From Desulfobulbaceae bacterium (GTDB lineage: Bacteria > Desulfobacterota > Desulfobulbia > Desulfobulbales > DAOVSZ01), in assembly GCA_030627725.1 (NCBI GenBank), contig DAOVSZ010000088.1:1-9051 (forward strand): a stretch of DNA of 9,051 nt, written 5' to 3'. Shown one piece after another: positions 1-6,980 of this stretch. Position numbers and translations under genes: made by a program. Position 1 is the first letter of the stretch. Every line of letters begins with the position of its first letter. The notes under the pieces are model-generated. The model was not told where the DNA came from. It was given only the letters and a program-made list of their open reading frames with translations, and searched no databases.

Positions 1-13
1 GTGCCGGTAGATA

Positions 14-32
14 AAAGCTAGCACCAAGCTTT
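14..32 (-). terminator. Weak hairpin downstream of pntB
   Basis: On the minus strand, about 110 bp after the pntB stop, AAAGCT and AGCTTT form a 6-bp stem around a 7-base loop, and the stem ends in four T before TATC. It could be a weak intrinsic terminator of the pnt operon. The stem is short and AT-rich, so this is tentative. The rest of 1-141 shows only two short inverted repeats (19-26 with 84-91; 31-37 with 135-141) and no supportable gene. Confidence 0.2.
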
Positions 33-141
33 GTAAGTTATTGCAGGGGCCTCATGTCCGCGAAAGAGGTCTGTGAGCTGTACTGGTGCTACGCGAACAG
101 GCCGATGACAAAGGAGATGAGGCACCGGTGATGGCTTACAA

Positions 142-1524
142 CTATTCCGCCCCTTTGAACTCAGCAACCAGGGCCTGGATCGAGGCCTTGGCATCACCGA
201 AATACATACGGGTATTGGGATAGAAGAAGAGCGCATTCTGAATGCCGGCAAAACCGGGATTCATCGACCGTTTGAGCACGATGACGGTCTTGGCGCGGTG
301 GGTCTCGATAATCGGCATGCCGTAGATGGGGCTTGACTCATCATCAAGCGCGGCCGGGTTGACTACGTCGTTCGCGCCGATGACCACGCAGACATCGATG
401 GTATCCATCTTCGGATTGACATCATCCATCTCAACCAGCTGATCGTACGAGACATTTGCTTCGGCAAGAAGCACGTTCATATGCCCGGGCATACGACCGG
501 CAACCGGATGCACCGCATACATGACCTCGGTATCGTTTGCCTCCAGCAGGTCGCCTAACTCGCGCACAACATGCTGCGCCTGGGCAACAGCAAGACCATA
601 TCCCGGCACAAAGGCAACGGAATCAGCCGCTTCAAGGATATAATAGACGTCCTCGGCAGTAGCAGGTTTGGCCTCGCCCTGGGGCCCTGATCCGGCGGCA
701 GCCTTGGTAGTAGTAGCGCCGAAACCGGAAAACAACACATTGGCCAGGGAACGGTTCATTGCCTTGCACATGATCTTGGTCAGAATAATCCCGCTGGCCC
801 CGACCAGGGCGCCGGCAACGATGAGGATGTTATTGTGGATCACAAAACCGGCGGCACAGGCGGCAATACCCGAATAACTGTTCAAAAGAGAAATGACAAC
901 CGGCATGTCGGCGCCGCCGATGGGAATAACGGACATGACACCGAAGATAAGCGCAATGACGACAATTCCGATAAACACGGTATAGCTGCCGGCCGGGTCC
1001 ATTGCCAGCATAACAGCGCCTGCAGCAGCGGCCAGAAGAAGAGTTGCGTTAATGATATGCTGGCCCCCGAACACAACCGCCTTGCCGGGAATTATTTCAC
1101 TCAGCTTGCCGAATGCGACCATACTGCCGGAAAAGGTCATGCCGCCGATAAAGGCGGAGAGAAAGGTCACCACCGCGATAAAGGCGGAAAGCTCCGGGTT
1201 CTGATGATACTCGGCCCAGGCCAGGAGCAGACTGGCAATACCGCCAAAGCCGTTAAAGAGGGCCACCATCTCGGGCATTGAGGTCATCTGGATCCGGTAG
1301 GCGGCAAACAGCCCGACTGCCGTACCGATCGCTACCCCGAGCACAATCCATTTATAATCAAGACCGGCATAGAGAAGGGTAACGACGATGGCCAGCAGCA
1401 TGCCGGCGGATGAGACCAGATTCCCCTTCCTGGCAGTTGCCGGAGAACTGAGCATCTTCAGGCCAAAGATAAAAAGAACGGCCGAGATGACATACGCAAA
1501 ATTGATAATTATTGCCATACTCAT
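142..1524 (-). CDS. pntB: NAD(P) transhydrogenase subunit beta (PntB)
   Basis: PntB is the membrane and NADP(H)-binding subunit of proton-translocating transhydrogenase, which moves hydride from NADH to NADP+ driven by the proton gradient. The 460-residue length is usual for the family. Residues about 5-270 are a series of hydrophobic segments (domain II); a Gly/Pro/Ala-rich linker near 276-290 leads to the soluble NADP-binding domain III, with VPGYGLAVAQAQ (306-317), HPVAGRMPGHMN (339-350), GANDVVNP (383-390) and LKRSMNPGFAG (417-427). Where E. coli PntB has the proton-channel His91, this protein appears to have Asn91 (ALFNGFGG); I believe this variant occurs in other bacterial PntB, but that is from memory. 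The ATG overlaps the pntAB stop as ATGA, and AGGGAGG lies 9 bases upstream (1534-1540), supporting this start and translational coupling. Identification is secure. Confidence 0.97.
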   Translation of the reverse strand: MSMAIIINFAYVISAVLFIFGLKMLSSPATARKGNLVSSAGMLLAIVVTLLYAGLDYKWIVLGVAIGTAVGLFAAYRIQMTSMPEMVALFNGFGGIASLLLAWAEYHQNPELSAFIAVVTFLSAFIGGMTFSGSMVAFGKLSEIIPGKAVVFGGQHIINATLLLAAAAGAVMLAMDPAGSYTVFIGIVVIALIFGVMSVIPIGGADMPVVISLLNSYSGIAACAAGFVIHNNILIVAGALVGASGIILTKIMCKAMNRSLANVLFSGFGATTTKAAAGSGPQGEAKPATAEDVYYILEAADSVAFVPGYGLAVAQAQHVVRELGDLLEANDTEVMYAVHPVAGRMPGHMNVLLAEANVSYDQLVEMDDVNPKMDTIDVCVVIGANDVVNPAALDDESSPIYGMPIIETHRAKTVIVLKRSMNPGFAGIQNALFFYPNTRMYFGDAKASIQALVAEFKGAE

Positions 1525-1817
1525 TTTTGTCCGCCTCCCTCATCTTTTTTCTTGAACATCTCAAGCATCCGGTTGGTGACCGCATATCCGCCGACAACAT
1601 TAATGGTGGCGAACGTTACGGCCAGGGTGCCGAGAATGATTGCAACGTTTACATTCTCTATTCTAAGCGATGCAAGAGAACCGACCAGGGTAATGCCTGA
1701 AATGGCATTAGAACCGGACATGAGCGGTGTGTGCAATGTTGAGGGAACTTTGGAAATAAGCTCAAATCCCAAAAAAATTGACAGCACAAAAACAAAAGTC
1801 AGAAATACAGGTTCCAT
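1521..1817 (-). CDS. pntAB: NAD(P) transhydrogenase subunit alpha, membrane part (PntAB)
   Basis: This 98-residue protein is the small membrane half of the alpha subunit found in split, three-subunit transhydrogenases of the Rhodospirillum rubrum kind; in E. coli it is fused to the NAD-binding half. It has about three hydrophobic segments (roughly 4-22, 37-50 and 56-79) and the conserved stretch STLHTPLMSGSNAISG (26-41). The basic, charged C-terminus (KKKDEGGGQK) fits a cytoplasmic tail. The start is supported by GAGG at 1824-1827, 6 bases before the ATG. Its stop overlaps the pntB start by 4 bp, so the two are probably translated together. It lies 165 bp behind pntAA, an unusually long gap for subunits of one complex. 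Confidence 0.95.
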   Translation of the reverse strand: MEPVFLTFVFVLSIFLGFELISKVPSTLHTPLMSGSNAISGITLVGSLASLRIENVNVAIILGTLAVTFATINVVGGYAVTNRMLEMFKKKDEGGGQK

Positions 1818-1874
1818 TCGTTACCTCACTAGTAACTATGTTGGGTGAAGCCAATGTGGCCTAAACACCATCCT

Positions 1875-1980
1875 GTAACTGTTCAGCAGTGCTCAGATGT
1901 ACACAAGCAGACTGGAGAGCTATAGTTGCCCTATGTGAACCAGCCTGATCGTGTGCAGATGGGTGCTGCTGGGCAGTTAC
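1875..1980. repeat. Long imperfect inverted repeat between pntAA and pntAB
   Basis: Two 41-base arms (1875-1915 and 1940-1980) are inverted copies with 30 of 41 positions matching. The outer 15 bases match at 13 (GTAACTG then CAGCAG on the left arm). Most differences are transitions: six would be G-U wobble pairs in a plus-strand transcript and A-C mismatches in the minus-strand pnt mRNA. The repeat begins two bases past the pntAA stop and ends 57 bases before the pntAB start, so it occupies most of the intercistronic gap. It could be an mRNA hairpin balancing subunit expression or a small repeat element. Integron attC is unlikely because the arm ends lack the GTTRRRY core. Confidence 0.6.
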
Positions 1981-1982
1981 CC

Positions 1983-3119
1983 TCACTTGTTCATGATGCC
2001 AATATACATCTCAGAAACTGTCTCACCCTTATGGGTGATCTTTGCGCCTTTGATGATGTCGTCGTCAAGGTCAAGATTGAACGTCTTGGCCTCCTTGTCC
2101 CAGAAATGATCGACGAAGTTCCCCATGTTGGCGGAATACATCTGGCTCGCTGGAATCGCCACCCTGCCGGGAAGATTCCCTATACCGATGACATGAACTC
2201 CCTCAACCTCCACGACTTTGTCCACCTCGGACCCCTCGACATTGCCGCCTGTCTCAACCGCCATATCAACAACAACGCTTCCAGGCTGCATCTGCGCGAG
2301 CATCCCACGGTCAATGATGCGCGGCGCCGGCCGGCCGAAAAGCTGGGCCGTGGTGATCACCACATCCGCCAGAGCGCAGGCCTTTGCCATGCCCTCCTTC
2401 TGCATCTGCAGCTGTTCCGGTGTCAGCTGCTTTGCATAGCCGTCCTTGGTCTGGCCGGTTTCTCCCAGATCGATCTTAACGAATTTCGCACCCAGAGACT
2501 GCACCTGCTCGGCAACAACCGGCCGTGTATCAAAGGCCTCGACCCGAGCGCCGAGACGCTTGGCCGTCGCGATCGCCTGCAGCCCGGCAACACCGACCCC
2601 GATGATAAAGACCCGGGCCGGTTTGATGGTGCCGGAAGGGGTGGTCATCATTGGAAAGATCTTGTCCAATTGTTCCGCAGCAAGCAGAACAGCCACATAC
2701 CCGCCGAGGTTGGCCTGTGAACTCAAGACATCCATCTTCTGTGCAATGGTGCTTCTGGGAATCATTTCGAGGCTCATAGCGCTGACCCCGCAACTCTTCA
2801 TCTTCTCTACCAGTTCGACCTCATTAAAGGGATCAAGATAACTTACATGAATACATCCCTTTTTCATCCACTCGATCTCGTTTTCAGGGGGTTTGCGCAA
2901 CCGCAGAACCATGTCCGCGGACCTGATCATGGCCTCGCGATCGGCATTCACCTTGGCGCCCACCTTTTCATACTCACTGTCCTGAAACCGACAGGTCGCC
3001 CCGATTCCCGCCTCAACCTCGACCTCAGCGCCAAGCTTGACCAGTTTATCCACGGTAGGAGGAATAATCGGCACCCTTTTTTCCCCAGCGAGGGTTTCTT
3101 TCGTCACAACGATTTTCAT
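1983..3119 (-). CDS. pntAA: NAD(P) transhydrogenase subunit alpha, NAD-binding part (PntAA)
   Basis: PntAA is the peripheral, cytoplasmic NAD(H)-binding domain I of transhydrogenase, related to alanine dehydrogenase. The 378-residue length is right for the stand-alone subunit. Visible are the N-terminal MKIVVTKET, the loop RSTIAQKMDVLSSQA (122-136), the dinucleotide fold GVGVAGLQA (174-182) with its acidic end FDTRP (196-200), and GIGNLPGRVA near 312-321. R122, Q127, D130 and S133 sit exactly five residues before the R. rubrum nucleotide-contact residues R127, Q132, D135 and S138 (remembered from structures). A GTG at 3125 is in frame, but AGGAG (3128-3132) would be only 2 bases from it and is 8 bases from the ATG at 3119, so the ATG is chosen. 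There are no membrane segments, as expected for the split form. First gene of pntAA-pntAB-pntB. Confidence 0.96.
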   Translation of the reverse strand: MKIVVTKETLAGEKRVPIIPPTVDKLVKLGAEVEVEAGIGATCRFQDSEYEKVGAKVNADREAMIRSADMVLRLRKPPENEIEWMKKGCIHVSYLDPFNEVELVEKMKSCGVSAMSLEMIPRSTIAQKMDVLSSQANLGGYVAVLLAAEQLDKIFPMMTTPSGTIKPARVFIIGVGVAGLQAIATAKRLGARVEAFDTRPVVAEQVQSLGAKFVKIDLGETGQTKDGYAKQLTPEQLQMQKEGMAKACALADVVITTAQLFGRPAPRIIDRGMLAQMQPGSVVVDMAVETGGNVEGSEVDKVVEVEGVHVIGIGNLPGRVAIPASQMYSANMGNFVDHFWDKEAKTFNLDLDDDIIKGAKITHKGETVSEMYIGIMNK

Positions 3120-3164
3120 AAACACTGCTCCTTATTGAATGCAGATACATATGATAGATTCACA

Positions 3165-3200
3165 GGTAAGCGAGGTTGTGAAACTCACAAAAATCTTACC
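3165..3200. promoter_or_regulatory. Nested inverted repeat in pntAA leader
   Basis: An outer pair GGTAAG/CTTACC (3165-3170, 3195-3200) encloses an inner pair TTGTGA/TCACAA (3176-3181, 3185-3190) separated by 3 bases. It lies between the candidate pnt -10 box and the pntAA start, so it could be an operator or a leader hairpin. The half-sites resemble Rex and CRP half-sites, but the spacing of 3 does not fit either consensus (6 between these half-sites), so no regulator is assigned. Confidence 0.4.
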
Positions 3201-3215
3201 ACGTACAATTTTTCT

Positions 3216-3221
3216 ATTATA
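3216..3221 (-). promoter_or_regulatory. Candidate -10 box of pntAA promoter
   Basis: On the minus strand this reads TATAAT, a perfect sigma70 -10 box, 97 bases upstream of the pntAA ATG. No good -35 hexamer is found 16-18 bases upstream (GTTTTT/TTTTTA only), so the promoter may need an activator. The predicted start would be near 3209, leaving a leader of about 90 bases that contains the nested inverted repeat at 3165-3200. Confidence 0.4.
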
Positions 3222-3264
3222 ATGTTAGATCAGCACACTAAAAACTGGTACAAATAGCATAATT

Positions 3265-3288
3265 GAAGAGGAATTGCAATTCCTCTTC
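3265..3288. promoter_or_regulatory. Perfect 24-bp palindrome, candidate NrpR operator (GGAA-N6-TTCC)
   Basis: The arm GAAGAGGAATTG is followed with no spacer by its exact reverse complement. The centre (3270-3283) is GGAA-TTGCAA-TTCC, which fits the GGAA-N6-TTCC operator known for NrpR in Methanococcus maripaludis. It lies in the divergent pntAA/glnA region, 165 bp before glnA, with an nrpR-like gene 2.5 kb away. As RNA it could form a 10-bp hairpin with loop TGCA; six T follow at 3295-3300 but after a 6-base gap, so a terminator role is possible but weaker. The palindrome is certain; the assignment to NrpR is inference. Confidence 0.55.
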
Positions 3289-3328
3289 GCGACATTTTTT
3301 CCTCATCGTCATGAATTCATGTTTTTGT

Positions 3329-3357
3329 TTGTTTTTTACCTTGACAGTACGTGTAAT
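3329..3357 (+). promoter_or_regulatory. Possible glnA promoter (low confidence)
   Basis: TTGTTT (3329-3334), a 17-base spacer and TGTAAT (3352-3357) give a weak sigma70-like promoter. A perfect TTGACA lies at 3341-3346, but no good -10 follows it at 16-18 bases (GATCAC at 17). No sigma54 -24/-12 element was found in this region. The exact start of glnA transcription is therefore unresolved. Confidence 0.3.
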
Positions 3358-3453
3358 TTCAAGGATCACTGAATATATTTTTCATACAATCAGTCATAAT
3401 CACTTGGAATTTCTTCTACTGCCAACTTTCATCACCCCTATCAGGAGACCCCC

Positions 3454-4782
3454 ATGGAGATACGCAACGAAGAAGATATCTTGCGAATTGTACGGGACAA
3501 AAATGTGAGTTTTATCCAGTTCTGGTTTACCGATGTGCTCGGAGTTCTGAAAAGCTTTGCTCTCACCCCTTCCGAACTGGAAACAGGCCTTGAGGGCATG
3601 GGGTTTGACGGCTCTTCCATTGAGGGATTTGCCAGGATAGAAGAAAGCGACATGATAGCAAAGCCGGACATCGGCACCTTTGCCTTCGTGCCTTGGAGAC
3701 AGGCCGAAGATTCTCCGGTGGCGCGCATGTTCTGCGACATCCAGAACCCTGACGGCACGCCCTATGCCGGTGACCCGAGATATGTCTTACGGAGAATGCT
3801 CGAAAAAATCGCCGACAAAAAGTATACCTTCTATGTCGGCCCGGAACTGGAGTATTTTTATTTCAAGGACAACAAGCAGACGGAACTTCTCGATACGGCA
3901 GGCTATTTTGACACCCGTCCTCTTGACATGGGAAGCGGCCTGAGAAGAAACACGATCCTGGCCTTGCAGGCAATGGGCATTCAGGTGGAGTACAGTCATC
4001 ACGAGGTGGCGCCCAGCCAGCATGAGATCGACCTTCGCTACAACGAAGCGCTCAGGATGGCCGACAATACCATGACCTATAGAATAGTGGTCAAGGACAT
4101 TGCCCAGCAATCCGGATATTACGCCACCTTCATGCCAAAACCCATCTTCGGCATGAACGGCAGCGGCATGCATGTCCACCAGTCCATTTTCAAAGATAAG
4201 ACCAACCTCTTCTTCAATGCGGACGATCCCTACCACCTGTCGGAAATGGCCAAGGGGTATATCGCAGGACTCATGAAACACGCCCGCGAAATCACCGCTG
4301 TCACCAACCAGTGGGTAAACTCCTACAAACGCCTGGTGCCTGGATACGAGGCGCCGGTATATATTGCCTGGGCAAGGAGAAACCGCTCCTCCATGGTCCG
4401 GGTCCCGATGTACAAACCCGGCAAGGAGATCGCCACCCGTATCGAATTCAGGGCGCCTGATCCTGCCTGCAACCCCTATCTCGCCTTTGCAGTCATGCTG
4501 GCGGCCGGCATGAAAGGCATCGAAGACAAGTACGAACTCCCGGAACCGATTGAAGACGATATCTATGAAATGCCGGCAGCGGAAAAAGAGGCCCGGCAGA
4601 TCAAGACCCTGCCCGGAAATCTGTATGAGGCCATATGCGAGGTGGAAACATCCGAACTCGTGCGCAAAGCCCTCGGGGACCATATATTCGATAAATTCGT
4701 CGAAAATAAAAAAATCGAGTGGGACGAATACCGGACCCATGTAAGCCGCTACGAGATAGACAAGTATCTGCCGATTACATAG
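3454..4782 (+). CDS. glnA: Glutamine synthetase type I, alpha-like (GlnA)
   Basis: GlnA makes glutamine from glutamate, ammonium and ATP as a cytoplasmic dodecamer. At 442 residues it has the length of the GSI-alpha group (Bacillus, archaea), shorter than the roughly 470-residue GSI-beta type. Motifs: FDGSSIEGF (51-59), GPELEY with metal-site glutamates E131 and E133, EVAPSQHEIDLRY (184-196), ATP-site NGSGMHVHQS (235-244), KRLVPGYEAP (292-301) and RIEFRAPDPACNPY (329-342). R61 and E299 correspond by alignment to B. subtilis R62 and E304, tied to feedback inhibition. The C-terminal part reads LPGNLYEAI, like the alpha type, and not the beta adenylylation loop, so control by GlnE is not expected. 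AGGAG lies 6 bases before the ATG. It is divergent from pntAA and probably cotranscribed with the dehydrogenase gene downstream. Confidence 0.97.
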   Translation: MEIRNEEDILRIVRDKNVSFIQFWFTDVLGVLKSFALTPSELETGLEGMGFDGSSIEGFARIEESDMIAKPDIGTFAFVPWRQAEDSPVARMFCDIQNPDGTPYAGDPRYVLRRMLEKIADKKYTFYVGPELEYFYFKDNKQTELLDTAGYFDTRPLDMGSGLRRNTILALQAMGIQVEYSHHEVAPSQHEIDLRYNEALRMADNTMTYRIVVKDIAQQSGYYATFMPKPIFGMNGSGMHVHQSIFKDKTNLFFNADDPYHLSEMAKGYIAGLMKHAREITAVTNQWVNSYKRLVPGYEAPVYIAWARRNRSSMVRVPMYKPGKEIATRIEFRAPDPACNPYLAFAVMLAAGMKGIEDKYELPEPIEDDIYEMPAAEKEARQIKTLPGNLYEAICEVETSELVRKALGDHIFDKFVENKKIEWDEYRTHVSRYEIDKYLPIT

Positions 4783-4797
4783 TCAGGATTTTTTTTC

Positions 4798-5781
4798 ATG
4801 AACGTTTTTTTTTACGAAGCATTTCAGGAAGAAGAAAAAGAATTACGCAATTATCTGCCAGCCGGTGTTACAGCCGGATTCACCTGGAAGACAATCCAGG
4901 AATATGCCGCCCGGGAACCGGAAGCCGGCCTGATAAGCATCAGAACGCAGTCGATCATTCCGGACACATGGCGCACGGAACTTTCCGGTATCCTGACACG
5001 AAGCACAGGATACGAACATCTTGAAAAATACCAGCAGAAATGCGGAACCCATATACCCTGCGGCAGCCTGCCGCCCTATTGCAGCCGCGCGGTTGCGGAA
5101 CAGGCCATGCTTCTGTGGATGTGCCTGCTCCGTAAGCTTCGCGAGCAGATGGAGAGTTTTTCCCGGTTCAAGAGAGACACCCTGACCGGAGATGAATGTG
5201 AACACAAGACGCTTCTAGTCGTGGGAGTGGGCAATATCGGCCATGAAGTGGTGAAGATAGGTAACGGCCTGGGCATGGACGTCTTCGGCGTAGATATCGT
5301 AAAAAAACATGCCGCGGTCAACTATCTCGCAATTGACAAAGGGCTTGCTGTTGCCGATATTATCGTCTGCGCGATGAACCTCACGAAGGAGAACCATGGT
5401 TTTTTCAATTACCGAATGCTGCAAAAGGCAAAGCCGGGGGGCCTTTTCATTACCGTCTCCAGAGGAGAACTCTCTCCCTCGCAAGACCTGCTCCGCCTGC
5501 TCGAAGAAGACTCTCTCGGCGGCGTCGGGCTAGACGTGTTCAACCATGAGAAGGAACTTGCCGGCATCTTGCGCAATGGCGGCAGGAAAAGCAGCGACCA
5601 GGAAGTACTGGCAACACTCCGCATGGCCGAACGACAAAATGTCATACTCACACCGCACAATGCCTTCAACACCCATGAGTCGGTGCGGCAAAAATCACGC
5701 TACAGCATGAAACAAATAGATCATTTTCTCCGAAACGGCAGGTTTCTGTGGGAGGCTGGAAAAGCTAACAGTCTGAGCTGA
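4798..5781 (+). CDS. D-2-hydroxyacid dehydrogenase family protein
   Basis: This 327-residue protein belongs to the NAD-dependent D-isomer 2-hydroxyacid dehydrogenases (lactate, glycerate, phosphoglycerate and erythronate-4-phosphate dehydrogenase relatives), which interconvert 2-oxoacids and D-2-hydroxyacids. Visible are TRSTGYEHL (67-75), AVAEQAMLLWMCLLRK (98-113), the Rossmann motif GVGNIG (143-148) with D166 at the end of the second strand suggesting NAD over NADP, and the catalytic set R222 (SRGELS), E251 (VFNHE) and H287 (LTPHNAF). All three catalytic residues are kept, so it should be active. The substrate cannot be read from sequence. It starts 15 bp after the glnA stop, with a weak CAGGA about 10 bases before the ATG, so it is probably in the glnA operon and expressed with nitrogen assimilation. 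Its 3' end faces that of the nrpR-like gene with 3 bp between the stops. Confidence 0.85.
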   Translation: MNVFFYEAFQEEEKELRNYLPAGVTAGFTWKTIQEYAAREPEAGLISIRTQSIIPDTWRTELSGILTRSTGYEHLEKYQQKCGTHIPCGSLPPYCSRAVAEQAMLLWMCLLRKLREQMESFSRFKRDTLTGDECEHKTLLVVGVGNIGHEVVKIGNGLGMDVFGVDIVKKHAAVNYLAIDKGLAVADIIVCAMNLTKENHGFFNYRMLQKAKPGGLFITVSRGELSPSQDLLRLLEEDSLGGVGLDVFNHEKELAGILRNGGRKSSDQEVLATLRMAERQNVILTPHNAFNTHESVRQKSRYSMKQIDHFLRNGRFLWEAGKANSLS

Positions 5782-5784
5782 CCC

Positions 5785-6792
5785 TTAACATATGTCGCTG
5801 AGGCGATCCAACATCTCCTGGTAATTGAATAATTTATCATATTCCACCAGACCGGCCAGGGCCCTTGATTTTACCCCTATCCCTTTTTCTTCAATAATAG
5901 CGGCCGGATTAAGCCCCCCTATGACAATAGCCCCTACCCTCCCTTCGATCACTGGGATCTCAAGAAGCGGCTGTCCCGGCCATCCTATCTTAAGAAAACC
6001 TCCGAGCCCAGCCTCCTCCAGCTTCGGCATCAGGTCAATGACATCATTACGGCTGGCCGCCGGCACTTCCCTGAATCCTACACCTATCCTGCCGTTGCCT
6101 GTTTCAATCGCCCCAACGTAATCAGTCATGCCGCTCCGGATAAAAATCTCAAGGGGATCCAGGCTGGTGCCGTCATACTTGATAATCTCGACAAATCTTG
6201 TAGGTTTGCCGTCTTTAAGTTCCAAAAGCCCCCCAAAGATAGAATGGGTGGGAATGCTGTGAGCCAAAAGAACACCGTTCAAGGTTATTGAACAAACCGT
6301 TCCCAGCCCCACCATGTTTTCCGGTATTATCATGCCGCCAACACGTTCACCGGGTCTAAAAAGAGCCATCATTGTTCCCATTGCATAACCGGCCTCATAA
6401 ACCCGACAAACCATCGGCGCTATCTTTGAAAGCTGTTCCATTTCGACAAGACTGACATTAATAATAACCTTGCCGGTTTTCCTATTGAGATCAAAGGTCA
6501 TCCGGTAGGTCAACTGATCAATCTTGGCGGTCAAAAAACCGACCTTATGAAAAACCCTTGCACTGGCCAATTCATTCAGGCCCAATTGAGTAATAACCCG
6601 GCCTTTTTTACCAAGGTTTTTTGTAAGCCCTTTTCGGTCCAGCTCTAAAAAATAATAGCGGACCGTTCGCTCACTCACCTCATGTCCCATAGCTTGGAGA
6701 TTCTCCATCAACCTTGAACTGGGAAGAGGCCCTTCAGCTTTCTGCAAAAGCCGTAATATTGCCAACTGTTTCTTTTCCGTCTTTTCACTCAT
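5785..6792 (-). CDS. NrpR-like transcriptional regulator (winged helix plus DUF128/NrpR domain)
   Basis: This 335-residue protein resembles NrpR, the nitrogen repressor of methanogens that senses 2-oxoglutarate. Residues about 5-70 form a winged helix (LAILRLLQKAEGPLPSSRLM, then SERTVRYYFLELDRKGL). From about 80 on it carries one NrpR/DUF128-type domain, with GYAMGTMMALFRPGE (135-149), GGMIIPENMVGLGTVCS (152-168), GVLLAHSIPTHSIFGGLLEL (173-192), GRIGVGFREVPA (234-245) and GRVGAIVIGGLNPAA (284-298). Methanococcus NrpR has two such domains (around 540 residues), so this is the short, single-domain form. The upstream sequence is odd: a run of nine T directly precedes the ATG and only a weak GGTAG lies before it, so translation may be weak or the run prone to slippage. 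Flanking glnA and gdhA support a role in nitrogen control, by inference. Palindromes upstream suggest autoregulation. Confidence 0.85.
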   Translation of the reverse strand: MSEKTEKKQLAILRLLQKAEGPLPSSRLMENLQAMGHEVSERTVRYYFLELDRKGLTKNLGKKGRVITQLGLNELASARVFHKVGFLTAKIDQLTYRMTFDLNRKTGKVIINVSLVEMEQLSKIAPMVCRVYEAGYAMGTMMALFRPGERVGGMIIPENMVGLGTVCSITLNGVLLAHSIPTHSIFGGLLELKDGKPTRFVEIIKYDGTSLDPLEIFIRSGMTDYVGAIETGNGRIGVGFREVPAASRNDVIDLMPKLEEAGLGGFLKIGWPGQPLLEIPVIEGRVGAIVIGGLNPAAIIEEKGIGVKSRALAGLVEYDKLFNYQEMLDRLSDIC

Positions 6793-6835
6793 AAAAAAAA
6801 ACTACCAGATCTAAAAAATATTTTCAACTCATTAA

Positions 6836-6849
6836 CGGCAATTTTGCCG
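6836..6849. promoter_or_regulatory. Palindrome CGGCAATTTTGCCG (site 1)
   Basis: A perfect CGGCAA/TTGCCG inverted repeat with 2 bases between the arms, 43 bp upstream of the nrpR-like start codon. A near-identical copy lies at 6981-6994. The position suits an autoregulatory operator. Read as GGCA-N4-TGCC its spacing is 2 shorter than the known NrpR operators, so the binding protein is uncertain. Confidence 0.5.
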
Positions 6850-6980
6850 ACCTAACCTGAAAAACAAAGCCCCTCAATTCCTTTACCGGTGTCCCTAAAA
6901 GAAAAGCCCGTACGCCTTTTCCATATTAGATGTCTCCCTCTTCGGCAGAGTAACCTTGTTAGAAAGCGTCATCTATTTTT

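Noticed and set aside
1875..1980. Integron attC site
   Set aside because: The inverted repeat has a suitable length, but the arm ends lack the GTTRRRY/RYYYAAC cores, and it sits inside a core metabolic operon with no integrase or cassettes.
1926..2720. 264-codon plus-strand open frame antisense to pntAA
   Set aside because: Mostly the complement of pntAA codons; rich in His/Arg/Leu as typical for antisense shadows, no ribosome site, no family features.
3119..3125. GTG start for pntAA at 3125
   Set aside because: AGGAG would be only 2 bases away; the ATG at 3119 has 8-base spacing and gives the family-typical MKIVVTKE start.
3176..3190. CRP or Rex binding site (TTGTGA/TCACAA)
   Set aside because: Half-sites fit but the 3-base spacing is wrong for both; kept only as a nested inverted repeat.
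3787..4740. 317-codon open frame antisense to glnA
   Set aside because: It lies entirely opposite a clear glnA and shows no recognisable motifs; it is a composition effect of a well-coded gene.
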